Positions 51,427-61,536 of a DNA stretch of 64,000 nt are shown here, one piece after another. Source of the DNA: Polyangium mundeleinium. Lineage in GTDB: Bacteria; Myxococcota_A; Polyangia; Polyangiales; Polyangiaceae. The notes under the pieces were generated by a model, which had not been told where the DNA came from, ran no database searches, and saw nothing but the letters and a program-made list of their open reading frames with translations. Positions within the stretch are counted from its first letter, which is position 1. The number at the start of each line of letters is the position of its first letter. The DNA lies in NCBI RefSeq assembly GCF_028369105.1, contig NZ_JAQNDO010000001.1, positions 2,659,711 to 2,723,710 of the forward strand, in the 5' to 3' direction. The position numbers and the translations under genes are program-made.

Positions 51427-52796
51427 GGGGATCGAGGGGACGGGTTCTTTCGGGCGCGATGGTGGCCGCGCTCGGGATGTTCGGGGCAGGTTGCGGGGAG
51501 CCTTCGTTCGGGGAGATGCCGGCGCTCTGTGCGGAGGACGGCGCTTGCCCCGAGGGATACGACTGCATTCACGGCGTCTGCGCGTTGCCGGGCACGCCCG
51601 TGCCCGTCACCGTCGGCACCGTCCCGTACCTGCGTGGCTCGGACATGCGCATGGTGCCGCAAGCCTCGGGCGTGCTCGTCGTGTGGGAGACGTACGCGTA
51701 CTCCGAGGACGGGCAGCGCTTCGTGGGCGCGCGCGTCACGCCCACGGGCGCGGTGAGCCCGCGCATGGACATCGTGGGCCGCTTCGTCGCGGACAGCGAC
51801 TCGCTCGAGCCCTACTTCGACGTCCTGTCCGTGAGCGGGGATCGCGTGCTCGTGGCGATCAGCTCGCCCTCGCTCCCGGAGGATCCCTCGGTCGAGCCTC
51901 GTCTCGTCACGTACCGCGTCGATCTGCCGCCGGAGGGTCGCGAGGATCAACCGGCCGCGTTTGAATCCGCGTGGGCCAAGGAGGAGCGCCTCGCGACCGT
52001 GGGCTACGGCGCGGTGAGCTTTCCGAAGCTGCTTCACCGCGGCGATCGGGTCGAGCTCGGCTACGTCCGATCGCGGACGACGACCGTCGACAACAACCTC
52101 GAGACGATCGCGGAGCTCGCGATTTTCTCGATGCAGGAGGACGGGACGCTTTTTTCACCCGATCCCACGTACCACCCGGCCCGCGCGAATTTGCCCGTCG
52201 CCGTGGGGGTCCTCGGTGGGTTCGGCATGAGCACGGGCGCGTGGTGGATCCTCGACAACGAGCGGCCGAGCGCGGTGCTGCTCCCGGACAGCGGCGGTGA
52301 GGCGGAGGTGAAGCTCGGTCGCCTCGCGGTGCCGGTCGCGGCCGACGACACGTCGCTCACGTACATCGAGCCCTCGGCGCGTTCGGGTGACAAACAGCCG
52401 ACGGATCCCGTGTCGGGGCCAGCCGCGCTGCGCACGGTCGCGGCGCCCGTGATCGGGGATCCCATGCCGCCGGCCGAGACGTCGATCGGCGCGCTGCCGG
52501 GCCTGCGCGATACGCCGCGCCCCGCGTGGATCGGACGGCAGGGTGCAAAGCCGATCCTCGTGACGCCCGGCGAGGCCGTCGATGCGCCCGAACTCACGGT
52601 CTACCTCGTGGATCCGGCGAGCGCCGCGACGACACGCGTGGCTTCGATTCCGCGGCTCTCGACGCGCACCATCGGCGCGCTCCATGCGGTCCTCACCTCG
52701 GGCAAGCTCTTCGTCGGCTGGCTCGAGACGGACGAAACATCGGCCACGATCCGCATGGCCATCCTACCCGAGCCCGAGCCCCCGGCGGCACCTTGA
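51423..52796 (+). CDS. Lipoprotein with EGF-like Cys cluster (second of a tandem pair)
   Basis: A 457-residue paralogue of the preceding protein: lipobox in 'GMFGAGCGEPSFGEMP', Cys cluster 'LCAEDGACPEGYDC' and 'GVCALPG', then a strand-rich body ('GVLVVWETYAY', 'KLFVGWLETDE'). It starts with TTG at 51423, overlapping the upstream stop (TTGA). The alternative ATG at 51459 would leave only 11 residues before the lipobox Cys, too few for a signal peptide, so TTG is preferred. Confidence 0.68.
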   Translation: MRGSRGRVLSGAMVAALGMFGAGCGEPSFGEMPALCAEDGACPEGYDCIHGVCALPGTPVPVTVGTVPYLRGSDMRMVPQASGVLVVWETYAYSEDGQRFVGARVTPTGAVSPRMDIVGRFVADSDSLEPYFDVLSVSGDRVLVAISSPSLPEDPSVEPRLVTYRVDLPPEGREDQPAAFESAWAKEERLATVGYGAVSFPKLLHRGDRVELGYVRSRTTTVDNNLETIAELAIFSMQEDGTLFSPDPTYHPARANLPVAVGVLGGFGMSTGAWWILDNERPSAVLLPDSGGEAEVKLGRLAVPVAADDTSLTYIEPSARSGDKQPTDPVSGPAALRTVAAPVIGDPMPPAETSIGALPGLRDTPRPAWIGRQGAKPILVTPGEAVDAPELTVYLVDPASAATTRVASIPRLSTRTIGALHAVLTSGKLFVGWLETDETSATIRMAILPEPEPPAAP

Positions 52797-52803
52797 GGCG
52801 CGT

Positions 52804-54651
52804 ATGAGCATCGGCTCCATTGGCTCCCAGCCTCTGTTCGCAGGCAAGTACCGCCTCATCCGCATGCTCGGCAAGGGCGCGATGGGGGAGGTCTGGCTCG
52901 CCGAGGAGGAAGGGCCGCGCAACTTCCGCCGCCGCGTCGCGGTGAAGCGCCTGCTCGCCGCGGGCGACATCGGCGACATCGCGACCGACTCGTTCGTCGC
53001 CGAGGCGCAGGTGATCGCGCGCCTCGATCACCCGAACGTCGTGCGCCTGATCGAGCTCGGCAACGCGGAGGGCGGACTCTACCTCGTGCTCGAGTTCGTC
53101 GACGGCGCCGCGCTCGATCGCATCTTCAAGCGCACGGGCGCGCTCGCGCCCGCGACGGTCGCGTACATCGGCCGCGAGGTCGCGCGCGCGCTCGAGGCCG
53201 TGCACGGCATGTGCGACGAGAACGGCAACAACGTCGGCGTCGTGCACCGCGACGTGACGCCGTCGAACATCCTCGTCGCGCGCGACGGCCGCGTGCGGCT
53301 CTCGGACTTCGGCGTGGCGCGCATCTCGGGCCTCGGCGGCGAGAAGACCGAGACCGGCGTGTTCAAGGGCAAACTCCCGTACATGCCGCCCGAGCAGGCG
53401 CGCGGCGAGCCCTTCGACGGGCGCGCGGACGTCTTCGCGCTCGGCATCACGCTCTTCGAAGGGCTCCTCGGGCGCAGGCTCCGCAAAGCCGAGACGCAGA
53501 CGCAGCTCCTCATGATGATCGCGAGCGAGCCGGTCGCGCGCGTGCACGAGCTCATGCAGGGCGTCCCCGACGCGCTCGCGCACGCGATCGATCGCGCGAC
53601 GGAGCTCGATCCACGCCGGCGCATCGCGGACGGCAGCGAGCTCGCGTATCTCATGGACGAGGCTTTGCGCGCGCTCGGGCCGACGGCCGTGAAGGAAGCA
53701 CAAGCCGAGCTCCGCGCGCGCGTCGAGCAGGTGGCGGGCGCGCCTGCCGGCGGATCAAGCGCGCCGGGCACGGGGCAAGCGAAGCGGCCGCAGGAGTGGA
53801 GCATGCAGCTCGGCACGGGCGCGCAGCGGCCGAGCGCGTTTCCCGTGGAGACCACGCGCTCGTCCGACGCGCCGGGGCAACCCTCGTACGGCACGTACGG
53901 GGGCGCGGCCCAACCCGGGACCAACGCGGGGCGAATCTCGACGTCCGGGCATCACCTCTCGACGATGGGCGCGCCGGGATCGTCGCCCGGATCGAACCCG
54001 ACGAGCGGCGGCCTTGGCGTGACGAACGTCGCGAGCTTCGCGGACGCGGGCGCGCCGTCGAGCTTGCAGGCGAGCGGGCGCCGCTCGATGGTCCTGCCCG
54101 TGCTCGCGCTCGCGGGCTTCACGATCCTCGGCGGCGTCGCGGCGTTTTTCGTGCTCTCGCAGAGCGCGTCGGGGCCACGCACGGATCCCTCCGCCACGTC
54201 GGCGTCGCCGTCCGCGATCGCGCCTGCGCCGACGGCGTCCATCGCGGCCGCGCCGAGCACGGTGGAGCCCGACGCGCTTCCGACGACCTCGGCTTCGGGC
54301 GCGACCCCGCCCACGCCGACGGCGACGATCGCGCAGGGGACGGGCGCGCGGACCGCGAATCCGCGGCAAGGGGGGCAAGGCGCGACGCCGGCGTCGACCG
54401 CGTCGGCGGCCGTCGAGGAAGCGAACTCGAACGAGCCGGGCACGCTCGTCGTGTCCGTCTCGCCTTGGGCCGACGTGACCGTGGATGGACGTTCCGTCGG
54501 GACGACGCCGCTCGCGCCGATCTCGCTCGCGCCGGGCCCGCACTCGGTGGTGTTGCGCAACAGCGAGCTCGGCGCGTCGCGCAGCCTGTCGGTCACGATC
54601 AAGCCGGGCAAACCATCGTCGGTCCGGGTGGATTTGCGCAGGGCGGAGTAG
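52804..54651 (+). CDS. Membrane-anchored Ser/Thr protein kinase with PEGA domain
   Basis: A 615-residue protein. Kinase domain about 12-280: 'LGKGAMGEVWLAEEE', 'VAVKRLL', catalytic loop 'HRDVTPSNIL' (the Lys of HRDLKPEN is replaced, common in myxobacteria), 'SDFGVAR' and 'LPYMPPEQARG'. A Gly/Ser/Thr-rich linker leads to a transmembrane helix near 435 ('VLPVLALAGFTILGGVAAFFVL'). A Thr/Ala/Pro-rich periplasmic stretch follows, and then a C-terminal PEGA domain ('LVVSVSPWADVTVDGRSVG'). It probably senses an envelope cue. It starts 7 bp after the lipoprotein pair. Confidence 0.88.
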   Translation: MSIGSIGSQPLFAGKYRLIRMLGKGAMGEVWLAEEEGPRNFRRRVAVKRLLAAGDIGDIATDSFVAEAQVIARLDHPNVVRLIELGNAEGGLYLVLEFVDGAALDRIFKRTGALAPATVAYIGREVARALEAVHGMCDENGNNVGVVHRDVTPSNILVARDGRVRLSDFGVARISGLGGEKTETGVFKGKLPYMPPEQARGEPFDGRADVFALGITLFEGLLGRRLRKAETQTQLLMMIASEPVARVHELMQGVPDALAHAIDRATELDPRRRIADGSELAYLMDEALRALGPTAVKEAQAELRARVEQVAGAPAGGSSAPGTGQAKRPQEWSMQLGTGAQRPSAFPVETTRSSDAPGQPSYGTYGGAAQPGTNAGRISTSGHHLSTMGAPGSSPGSNPTSGGLGVTNVASFADAGAPSSLQASGRRSMVLPVLALAGFTILGGVAAFFVLSQSASGPRTDPSATSASPSAIAPAPTASIAAAPSTVEPDALPTTSASGATPPTPTATIAQGTGARTANPRQGGQGATPASTASAAVEEANSNEPGTLVVSVSPWADVTVDGRSVGTTPLAPISLAPGPHSVVLRNSELGASRSLSVTIKPGKPSSVRVDLRRAE

Positions 54652-54658
54652 GGTTGCC

Positions 54659-55951
54659 ATGAAGAACGGGACGCGGAGCATGGGCGCTCGGCTCGGGCGA
54701 GTCGCGGTGGCTGTTTTGATGTGCGCGGCGCTCGGCGCTGCCGGGACGGAGGCGCGAGGGCAGGATCTCGCGAGCGTCGTGGCGAGGGCGCGCGAGCAGG
54801 TCGAGAGCGGCGCGTTCGCGGACGCGCTCCGCACGCTGAGCACGCTGCCGAAGTCGGAGATCCCGCCGACGCTCGCGGTGGAGGCGGGCCTGCTGGAGAC
54901 GCAGGCCGCGCTGGTCACGAAGGGCGAGGCGGCGGGCGCGCAGGCGTGCACGAAGGCGGTCGTCGCGGCGGGCTACGATCCCGAGGTCGCGCGAGATCAA
55001 TCGCCGAAGGTGCGCGCGGCTTGCCGCACGGCCGCGGAGAGCGCGCGGAAAGATCGCATCGAACGTGCGGGCGTAAAGCTCTCCGACCTCGAGATCGAGG
55101 CGCCCGAGGTGGCGTGGGCGCCCGTGCGGATCTCCGCGACGGCGAGCGTTGCGCCTCCGTGGTTGCGGGTGATCGCGCGGGTTCGATCGAGCGCGATCGA
55201 AGGCTCGTTTGATCTGCCGCTCGCGCCTTCGCCCGACGGGCCTCTGCGCGGCACGCTCGATCCTTCGTTCATCCGGCCGAAGGCGAAGCTCGATATCACG
55301 ATCGTCGCGCAGGACAAGTTCGGGGATCTCGCGACGACGGCGCTCACGAAGTCGCTCACAGTGCCTGCCAAGGAGGCGATCGTCGCGCTCGGCGATGTGC
55401 CGGGCTCGGCTGTGGTGCTCGTCGACGACAAGCCCGTGGATCCCGACGACGACGGGCACGTCGCCGTGGAGCCGGGCAAGCACGAGGTCGAGATGCAGGT
55501 GGACGGCGCGACGTCGAGCACGGTCGTCACGGTGCAGCGTGGAAGCGTGGCGCGCGTGGCGCTCTCGCCGACGAAGGGCGGCGGCCGGACGTTCGCGTGG
55601 ATCGCGACGGGTTTGACCGTCGGGCTCGGCGCCGCCTCGGGCGTGATGCTCTACACGGCGGCTTCACGCACGAGCGAGATCGAGGACCTCGCGGCGCTGC
55701 GCGAGCCGGGCACGAGCTTGCCCGCGACGGACTATGCCGAGATCAAGGCGCGGGACGACGAGCGACGGACGTTCCAGACGGTGGGCCTCGGCCTCGCGAT
55801 CGGCGGCGGCGTGATAGGCGCGCTCGCGCTCACGTTCTGGCTCTTGCCGTCCGGTGGTGGGAAAAAACCGGTGAAGAAAGACGCGCACCTCGCGCCCGTG
55901 ATCGTGCCGTACATCGGGCCGGGGAGCGTGGGTTTGTCGGGTACGTTCTAG
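54659..55951 (+). CDS. PEGA-domain envelope protein paired with the kinase
   Basis: A 430-residue protein with a signal peptide, a helical repeat region (about 35-130), beta domains, and a PEGA-like repeat near 245-300 ('GSAVVLVDDKPVDPDDDGH'). Two C-terminal transmembrane helices follow ('TFAWIATGLTVGLGAASGVMLY', 'VGLGLAIGGGVIGALALTFWLL'). Proteins of this layout regularly follow Hanks kinases in Polyangiales. It is a likely partner or substrate of the kinase encoded 7 bp upstream, by context. Confidence 0.7.
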   Translation: MKNGTRSMGARLGRVAVAVLMCAALGAAGTEARGQDLASVVARAREQVESGAFADALRTLSTLPKSEIPPTLAVEAGLLETQAALVTKGEAAGAQACTKAVVAAGYDPEVARDQSPKVRAACRTAAESARKDRIERAGVKLSDLEIEAPEVAWAPVRISATASVAPPWLRVIARVRSSAIEGSFDLPLAPSPDGPLRGTLDPSFIRPKAKLDITIVAQDKFGDLATTALTKSLTVPAKEAIVALGDVPGSAVVLVDDKPVDPDDDGHVAVEPGKHEVEMQVDGATSSTVVTVQRGSVARVALSPTKGGGRTFAWIATGLTVGLGAASGVMLYTAASRTSEIEDLAALREPGTSLPATDYAEIKARDDERRTFQTVGLGLAIGGGVIGALALTFWLLPSGGGKKPVKKDAHLAPVIVPYIGPGSVGLSGTF

Positions 55952-55964
55952 GAGAGAAACGTCG

Positions 55965-56816
55965 ATGTCCGAAGGCCCGCTCGTCACGGTGGATTGGCTC
56001 GCGGCGCATGCGTCCGATCCGCGCGTCCTCGTCGTCGACGTGCGCTGGTATCTCTCGGGCAAGCGCGGCGTCGATGCGTACGACGCGGGCCACATCCCCG
56101 GCGCGTCGTTCGTGGATCTCGACGCCGAGCTCGCGGGGGATCCGGCGCGTGGCCCTGGCCGTCATCCGCTGCCCGCGTTGCAGACCTTCGCGGCGCTGCT
56201 CTCGCGCCTCGGCGTCACCGAGGGTTCGATCGTCGTGGCCTACGATGACGCCGGCGGCGCGATCGCCGCGCGCATGTGGTGGCTGCTCCGCTACTTCGGG
56301 CATCGAGACGGCCGTGTCCTCGACGGCGGCATCGGCGCCTGGATTGCGGCGGGCCACGTGCTCGAAACGGACGCCCCTCGCGTGACATCCACGCCGCCGC
56401 TCGTGCTTCGGCCCGGCGGCGCGCCCGTCGTGGACAAAGCTGACGTCGCTCGCCTCGTTGCGCTCGGCTTGCCGGCGGCCGTCGTCCTCGATGCGCGGGC
56501 TCGCGAGCGGTACGAGGGCCGATCCGAGCCGATCGACGCGCGCGCTGGGCACGTCCCCGGGGCACGGAATGCGCCTTTCGTGGAGAACCTCGTGGCGCCT
56601 GGCGGGGCCTTCCTGCCGCGCGAGGCGCTCGCCGCGCGGTACCGTGCGCTCGGCGCGCTCGATGCGAAGAGCGTCGCTTGTTACTGCGGCTCGGGCGTCA
56701 CCGCTTGCCACGATCTCCTCGCCCTCGCGATCCTCGGCCGTGACGACGTCGCTCTGTACGAGGGGTCCTGGAGCGACTGGGCGCGGGACGCGGCCCTCCC
56801 GATCGAGACCGGCTGA
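55965..56816 (+). CDS. Two-domain sulfurtransferase (rhodanese / 3-mercaptopyruvate type)
   Basis: A 283-residue protein with tandem rhodanese domains. The N-terminal one is catalytically inert ('VLVVDVRWYLSGKRGVDAY', 'GHIPGASFVDLD'). The C-terminal one carries the active Cys241 in 'CYCGSGVTACH'. CGSGVTA is the loop form of mercaptopyruvate sulfurtransferases rather than CRKGxTA thiosulfate enzymes, so 3-mercaptopyruvate is the better guess. It is cytosolic. A GGAGAGA ribosome site lies upstream of ATG 55965. Confidence 0.9.
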   Translation: MSEGPLVTVDWLAAHASDPRVLVVDVRWYLSGKRGVDAYDAGHIPGASFVDLDAELAGDPARGPGRHPLPALQTFAALLSRLGVTEGSIVVAYDDAGGAIAARMWWLLRYFGHRDGRVLDGGIGAWIAAGHVLETDAPRVTSTPPLVLRPGGAPVVDKADVARLVALGLPAAVVLDARARERYEGRSEPIDARAGHVPGARNAPFVENLVAPGGAFLPREALAARYRALGALDAKSVACYCGSGVTACHDLLALAILGRDDVALYEGSWSDWARDAALPIETG

Positions 56817-56873
56817 GCCTCGATCCGGGAAGCCCCTTGCGCCATCGCAACTGCGGTGCTTTGGGGTAGGGCC

Positions 56874-58265
<1,392 letters not shown>

Positions 58266-58275
58266 GGCCCGACGA

Positions 58276-58302
58276 GGGAGCCCGGCCCGCGCACGGGCTC
58301 CC
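58276..58302. terminator. Hairpin downstream of asnS
   Basis: A 9-bp stem GGGAGCCCG/CGGGCTCCC with a 9-nt loop, 11 bp after the stop. It probably assists the intrinsic terminator that follows. Confidence 0.5.
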
Positions 58303-58306
58303 TTCC

Positions 58307-58340
58307 GCCGCGCTCGGCACGAATCGAGCGCGGCTTTTTT
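58307..58340 (+). terminator. Intrinsic terminator of asnS
   Basis: A 10-bp GC stem (58307-58316 with 58325-58334), 8-nt loop, followed by TTTTTT (58335-58340). It is the clearest Rho-independent terminator in the window and insulates the MarR gene from asnS. Confidence 0.92.
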
Positions 58341-58352
58341 CTGGCGTAATTA

Positions 58353-58386
58353 TGTGCATGGATGCAACGATTCCAATTGTGCACAT
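58353..58386. promoter_or_regulatory. Candidate MarR operator: TGTGCAT ... TGTGCACAT pair
   Basis: TGTGCAT (58353-58359) and TGTGCACAT (58378-58386) start 25 bp apart; the same words upstream of the Kef-type antiporter start 15 bp apart, a difference of about one helical turn. The location over the probable promoter and start of a MarR gene suggests autorepression. A TAATTAT word at 58347-58353 may be the -10. Confidence 0.45.
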
Positions 58387-58849
58387 GAAGGCCGATGACC
58401 GCCGAGCGCTGCGGGAGAGCATCCGCGTCACGCGGATGGCGACGGCGCGCGACTTCCTGATCGGGGCGATTTCCTCGCTCGACGAGGTCGAGCTGACGCT
58501 CCTGCAGCTCGGCGTGCTCCTCCTGCTCGAAGACGGCGTGCCGCGCACGTTGAAGGAGCTCGCGGAGCTCGTCGGCCGTTCGCCCTCGGCGACGAGCCGC
58601 CTCGTCGATCAGCTCGTGCGGCGCAAGCTACTCGTTCGCGAGGAGGATCCCGAGGATCGGCGCGCGCGGCGCGTCACGCGGAGCCCACGCGCGGCGCGGC
58701 TCGTGGCGGAGCTCCTCGATCGCCGCACGGATGTGCAGATCAGCATGATGGCGTCGCTCTCGGACGAGGAGCGCGCGCTCGTACTGCGGGCCTTCGTCAT
58801 CCTGGGCGAGGCCGCGCAAAGGATGACGAAGAAGGAGGTCCGACGATGA
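58385..58849 (+). CDS. MarR family transcriptional regulator
   Basis: A winged-helix repressor of 154 residues if started at ATG 58385 (165 from ATG 58352). The DNA-binding part is 'VPRTLKELAELVGRSPSATSRLVDQLVRRKLLVREEDPEDRRARRV', with the recognition helix at 'SPSATSRLVDQL' and the wing at 'DPEDRRARRV', flanked by dimerisation helices. The later ATG was preferred because the candidate -10 and operator lie between the two. MarR proteins are released by phenolic ligands, antibiotics or oxidants. Its stop overlaps the start of the downstream enzyme (ATGA), so the two work together. Confidence 0.85.
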   Translation: MKADDRRALRESIRVTRMATARDFLIGAISSLDEVELTLLQLGVLLLLEDGVPRTLKELAELVGRSPSATSRLVDQLVRRKLLVREEDPEDRRARRVTRSPRAARLVAELLDRRTDVQISMMASLSDEERALVLRAFVILGEAAQRMTKKEVRR

Positions 58850-61521
58850 CGACAGAAAGCACGGTGCTCCCGCTCTCGGCGCTCGATCGATCCTCGCTCC
58901 CCATCGCTGGCGGAAAAGCCGCGAACCTCGGCGAGATGATCCGCGCCGGGGTGCCGGTCCCGCCGGGGTTCGTCCTGACGACGTCCGCGTTTCGCGCCGC
59001 GGCGGAAGCGGCGAACATCGGCCCGAAGCTCGAAGCGCTCGCGGGCACCGAACCGAACGATCGCGCCCGGCTCGCGGCGCTTGCGGGCGAGATCCGCGCG
59101 GAGCTCTCGTCCGTGACCGTGCCCGATGCGATCGCCGAGGCGTGCGTTCGCGCGTATGACGTCGAGCTCGGCGGCGTAGCCGTGGCCGTGCGTTCGTCGG
59201 CAACGGCCGAGGATCTGCCGGACGCGAGCTTCGCCGGGCAACAGGACACCTACCTCGGCGTGCTCGGCAAGGAAGCCTTGCTCGACGCCGTTCGTCGCTG
59301 CTGGGCATCTCTCTTCACGGAGCGCGCCGTCGTCTACCGCGCGGATCGATCGATCGATCCACGCGACGTGTCGCTCGCCGTCGTGGTGCAGCGCCTCGTG
59401 CATGCACGCGCGGCGGGCGTGCTCTTCACGGCGAACCCCGTGACGGGGCGGCGCCGCGAGGCCGTGATCGACGCAGCGCCGGGGCTCGGCGAGGCGGTCG
59501 TGAGTGGCGCGACGAACCCCGATCACCTGGAGGTCCGCGTCGACACGGGGGAGATCGTCACGCGCCGCCTCGGGGACAAACGGGTCGTGATCGAGGCGCT
59601 TCCGGGCGGAGGGACGCGCCACGAGGAGCGCGCGGACGGCTCGGCGGAGGCCTGCATCTCGGACGCGGAGGCGCGCGCGCTCGCAGCGATGGGTGCGCGC
59701 GTCGAGGCGCATTACGGGGCGCCGCAGGACATCGAGTGGGCGATCGATCCCGAAGGAAAGCTCCTCCTCGTGCAGTCGCGCCCGATCACCACGTTGTTCC
59801 CGATCCCCGCGGGCCCGCTGTCGAAGAACGACGATCTCCGCGTCTTCTTCAGCTTCAACGTGGCGCAGGGCGTGTTCCGGCCGTTTTCGCCGATGGGCCT
59901 GCAGTTCTGGCGCGCGTTCGGGGGCGTCGCGTCGCGTGGCCTCGGCCTGTGGGACGGCGAGCCGCTCGACGGTCCGCCCATCTTCGCCGTGGGCGCGAGT
60001 CGGCTCTTCCTCGACATCACCGCGATCTTGCGAGATCCGCTCGGCAGGCGTGTCGCCGCGTTCGCCTTGTCCAGGATGGAGGCGCGCAGCGGCGTCGCTG
60101 TGCGCGCGGTCCTCGACGATGAACGGCTCGGCGTCGTGGAGACGCCACGCTGGAAGATCGCGCGTGCGGCTCTTCGTGCGCTCGCGCGTACGCGCGCGCC
60201 CGTCACGCTCGCGCGTGCCCTCCGGGATCCCGACGCCGTGCCCGATCGTATTGCCGCGAAGGTCGACGCCGCGATCGCGGTGGGCGAGGTGCCCGAGGGC
60301 GCGCCGCCCTCCGCGTATGTCGATGCGGTCGAGCGCATGATCCGGGAGGGCGTCGGTCCTTTCATCTTCACCGCGATCCCCAGCATCGCCGGCGCGCTCG
60401 TGAGCATGCTCCTCTTCCGCCGCGCGCTCTCGGGCCTGATGACCGAGGACGAAGTCCACACGCTGCTCCGATCGCTTCCGAATAACCCGACGACGGAGAT
60501 GGACCTCGAGCTCTGGTCGCTCTCGCGCCGCGTGGGCGCGGATCCCGCGTCGCGGAGTGCGCTCGGCGAGGAGGCGCCCGCGGCGCTCGCGAAGCGTTAC
60601 GCCGAACGATCGTTGCCGGCCGTGCTCCAGCGCGAGCTCGGAGCGTTCCTCGCGCGCTGGGGCGCGCGCGGCGTCGCGGAGATCGACATCGGCGTGCCGC
60701 GTTGGCGTGATGATCCGACGCACATCCTCGGCAGCCTCGCGAACTACCTTTCGCTCGGCGATGATGCGTCGCCGCCGGATGTGGCCTTCGAGCGCGGCGC
60801 GCGCGAGGCGGAGCGGAAGGCGGAGGAGCTCGTGGAACGAGCGCGCGAGAAGGGGGTCCTGCGCGGCGGGGTCGCGCGCTTCGCGGTGCCACGCGTGCGC
60901 AGGCTCCTCGGTGCGCGCGAGGCGCCGAAGTTCGGGATCGTGCGCATCATCGCGCACGCACGTTCGCTGCTGCTTCAGGCAGGCCGGTTGCTCGTGCAGG
61001 AAGGCAAACTCGCTGCCGAGGACGACGTCTTCCTCCTCGACCTGCGTGAGCTACGCGCCGTCACCGGAGGCACGGATCTCCGCGCGCTCGTGACGGAGCG
61101 TCGCCGCATGATCACGCAGGAGCTCGGCCGCAAGCACGTCCCGCGGATCCTGCTCTCGGACGGCACGGAGCCCGAGATGATGGCCGCCGCCGCGTCGGGC
61201 GAGGGAGGGTTGTCCGGCACGCCTGCCTCCGCGGGTCGTGTCACGGGCAAGGCGCGCGTGGTGCTGGATCCGGTGGGCGCGAAGATCGAGCCCGGCGAGA
61301 TCCTGGTCGCGCCCTCCACGGATCCCGGCTGGACGCCGCTGTTTCTGACGGCGGGCGGGCTTGTGATGGAGATGGGCGGGAGCATGTCGCACGGCGCGGT
61401 GGTCGCGCGTGAGTACGGGATCCCGGCCGTCGTGGGCGTTGCCGGCGCGACGGCGCGGATCACGACGGGGCAGCAGATCACCGTGGATGGAGGCGCGGGG
61501 CGGGTGGGCGTGGAAGTGTAG
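58846..61521 (+). CDS. Rifampin-phosphotransferase-like / PEP-synthase-like dikinase
   Basis: An 891-residue protein with three parts. An ATP-grasp PPDK_N domain spans about 12-320 ('GGKAANLGEMIRAGVPVPPGFVLT', 'AVRSSATAEDLPDASFAGQQDTYL', 'VLFTANPVTGRR'). A helical middle domain spans about 330-770. The C-terminal swivelling phosphohistidine domain carries His849 in 'GGSMSHGAVVAREYGIPAVVGV'. The PEP/pyruvate barrel of true PEP synthase is absent. That trio is the layout of rifampin phosphotransferase (RPH, about 860-870 residues), which inactivates rifamycins using ATP and water. The substrate is unproven; other RPH-like enzymes exist. A MarR gene overlaps its start by 4 bp. Confidence 0.82.
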   Translation: MTTESTVLPLSALDRSSLPIAGGKAANLGEMIRAGVPVPPGFVLTTSAFRAAAEAANIGPKLEALAGTEPNDRARLAALAGEIRAELSSVTVPDAIAEACVRAYDVELGGVAVAVRSSATAEDLPDASFAGQQDTYLGVLGKEALLDAVRRCWASLFTERAVVYRADRSIDPRDVSLAVVVQRLVHARAAGVLFTANPVTGRRREAVIDAAPGLGEAVVSGATNPDHLEVRVDTGEIVTRRLGDKRVVIEALPGGGTRHEERADGSAEACISDAEARALAAMGARVEAHYGAPQDIEWAIDPEGKLLLVQSRPITTLFPIPAGPLSKNDDLRVFFSFNVAQGVFRPFSPMGLQFWRAFGGVASRGLGLWDGEPLDGPPIFAVGASRLFLDITAILRDPLGRRVAAFALSRMEARSGVAVRAVLDDERLGVVETPRWKIARAALRALARTRAPVTLARALRDPDAVPDRIAAKVDAAIAVGEVPEGAPPSAYVDAVERMIREGVGPFIFTAIPSIAGALVSMLLFRRALSGLMTEDEVHTLLRSLPNNPTTEMDLELWSLSRRVGADPASRSALGEEAPAALAKRYAERSLPAVLQRELGAFLARWGARGVAEIDIGVPRWRDDPTHILGSLANYLSLGDDASPPDVAFERGAREAERKAEELVERAREKGVLRGGVARFAVPRVRRLLGAREAPKFGIVRIIAHARSLLLQAGRLLVQEGKLAAEDDVFLLDLRELRAVTGGTDLRALVTERRRMITQELGRKHVPRILLSDGTEPEMMAAAASGEGGLSGTPASAGRVTGKARVVLDPVGAKIEPGEILVAPSTDPGWTPLFLTAGGLVMEMGGSMSHGAVVAREYGIPAVVGVAGATARITTGQQITVDGGAGRVGVEV

Positions 61522-61536
61522 CCCGCCCGCGCGGCG

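Noticed and set aside
58846-61521. Phosphoenolpyruvate synthase (ppsA) as target of the regulatory protein at 11310.
   Set aside because: The C-terminal PEP/pyruvate TIM barrel is absent and the three-domain layout fits the rifampin-phosphotransferase-like group better.
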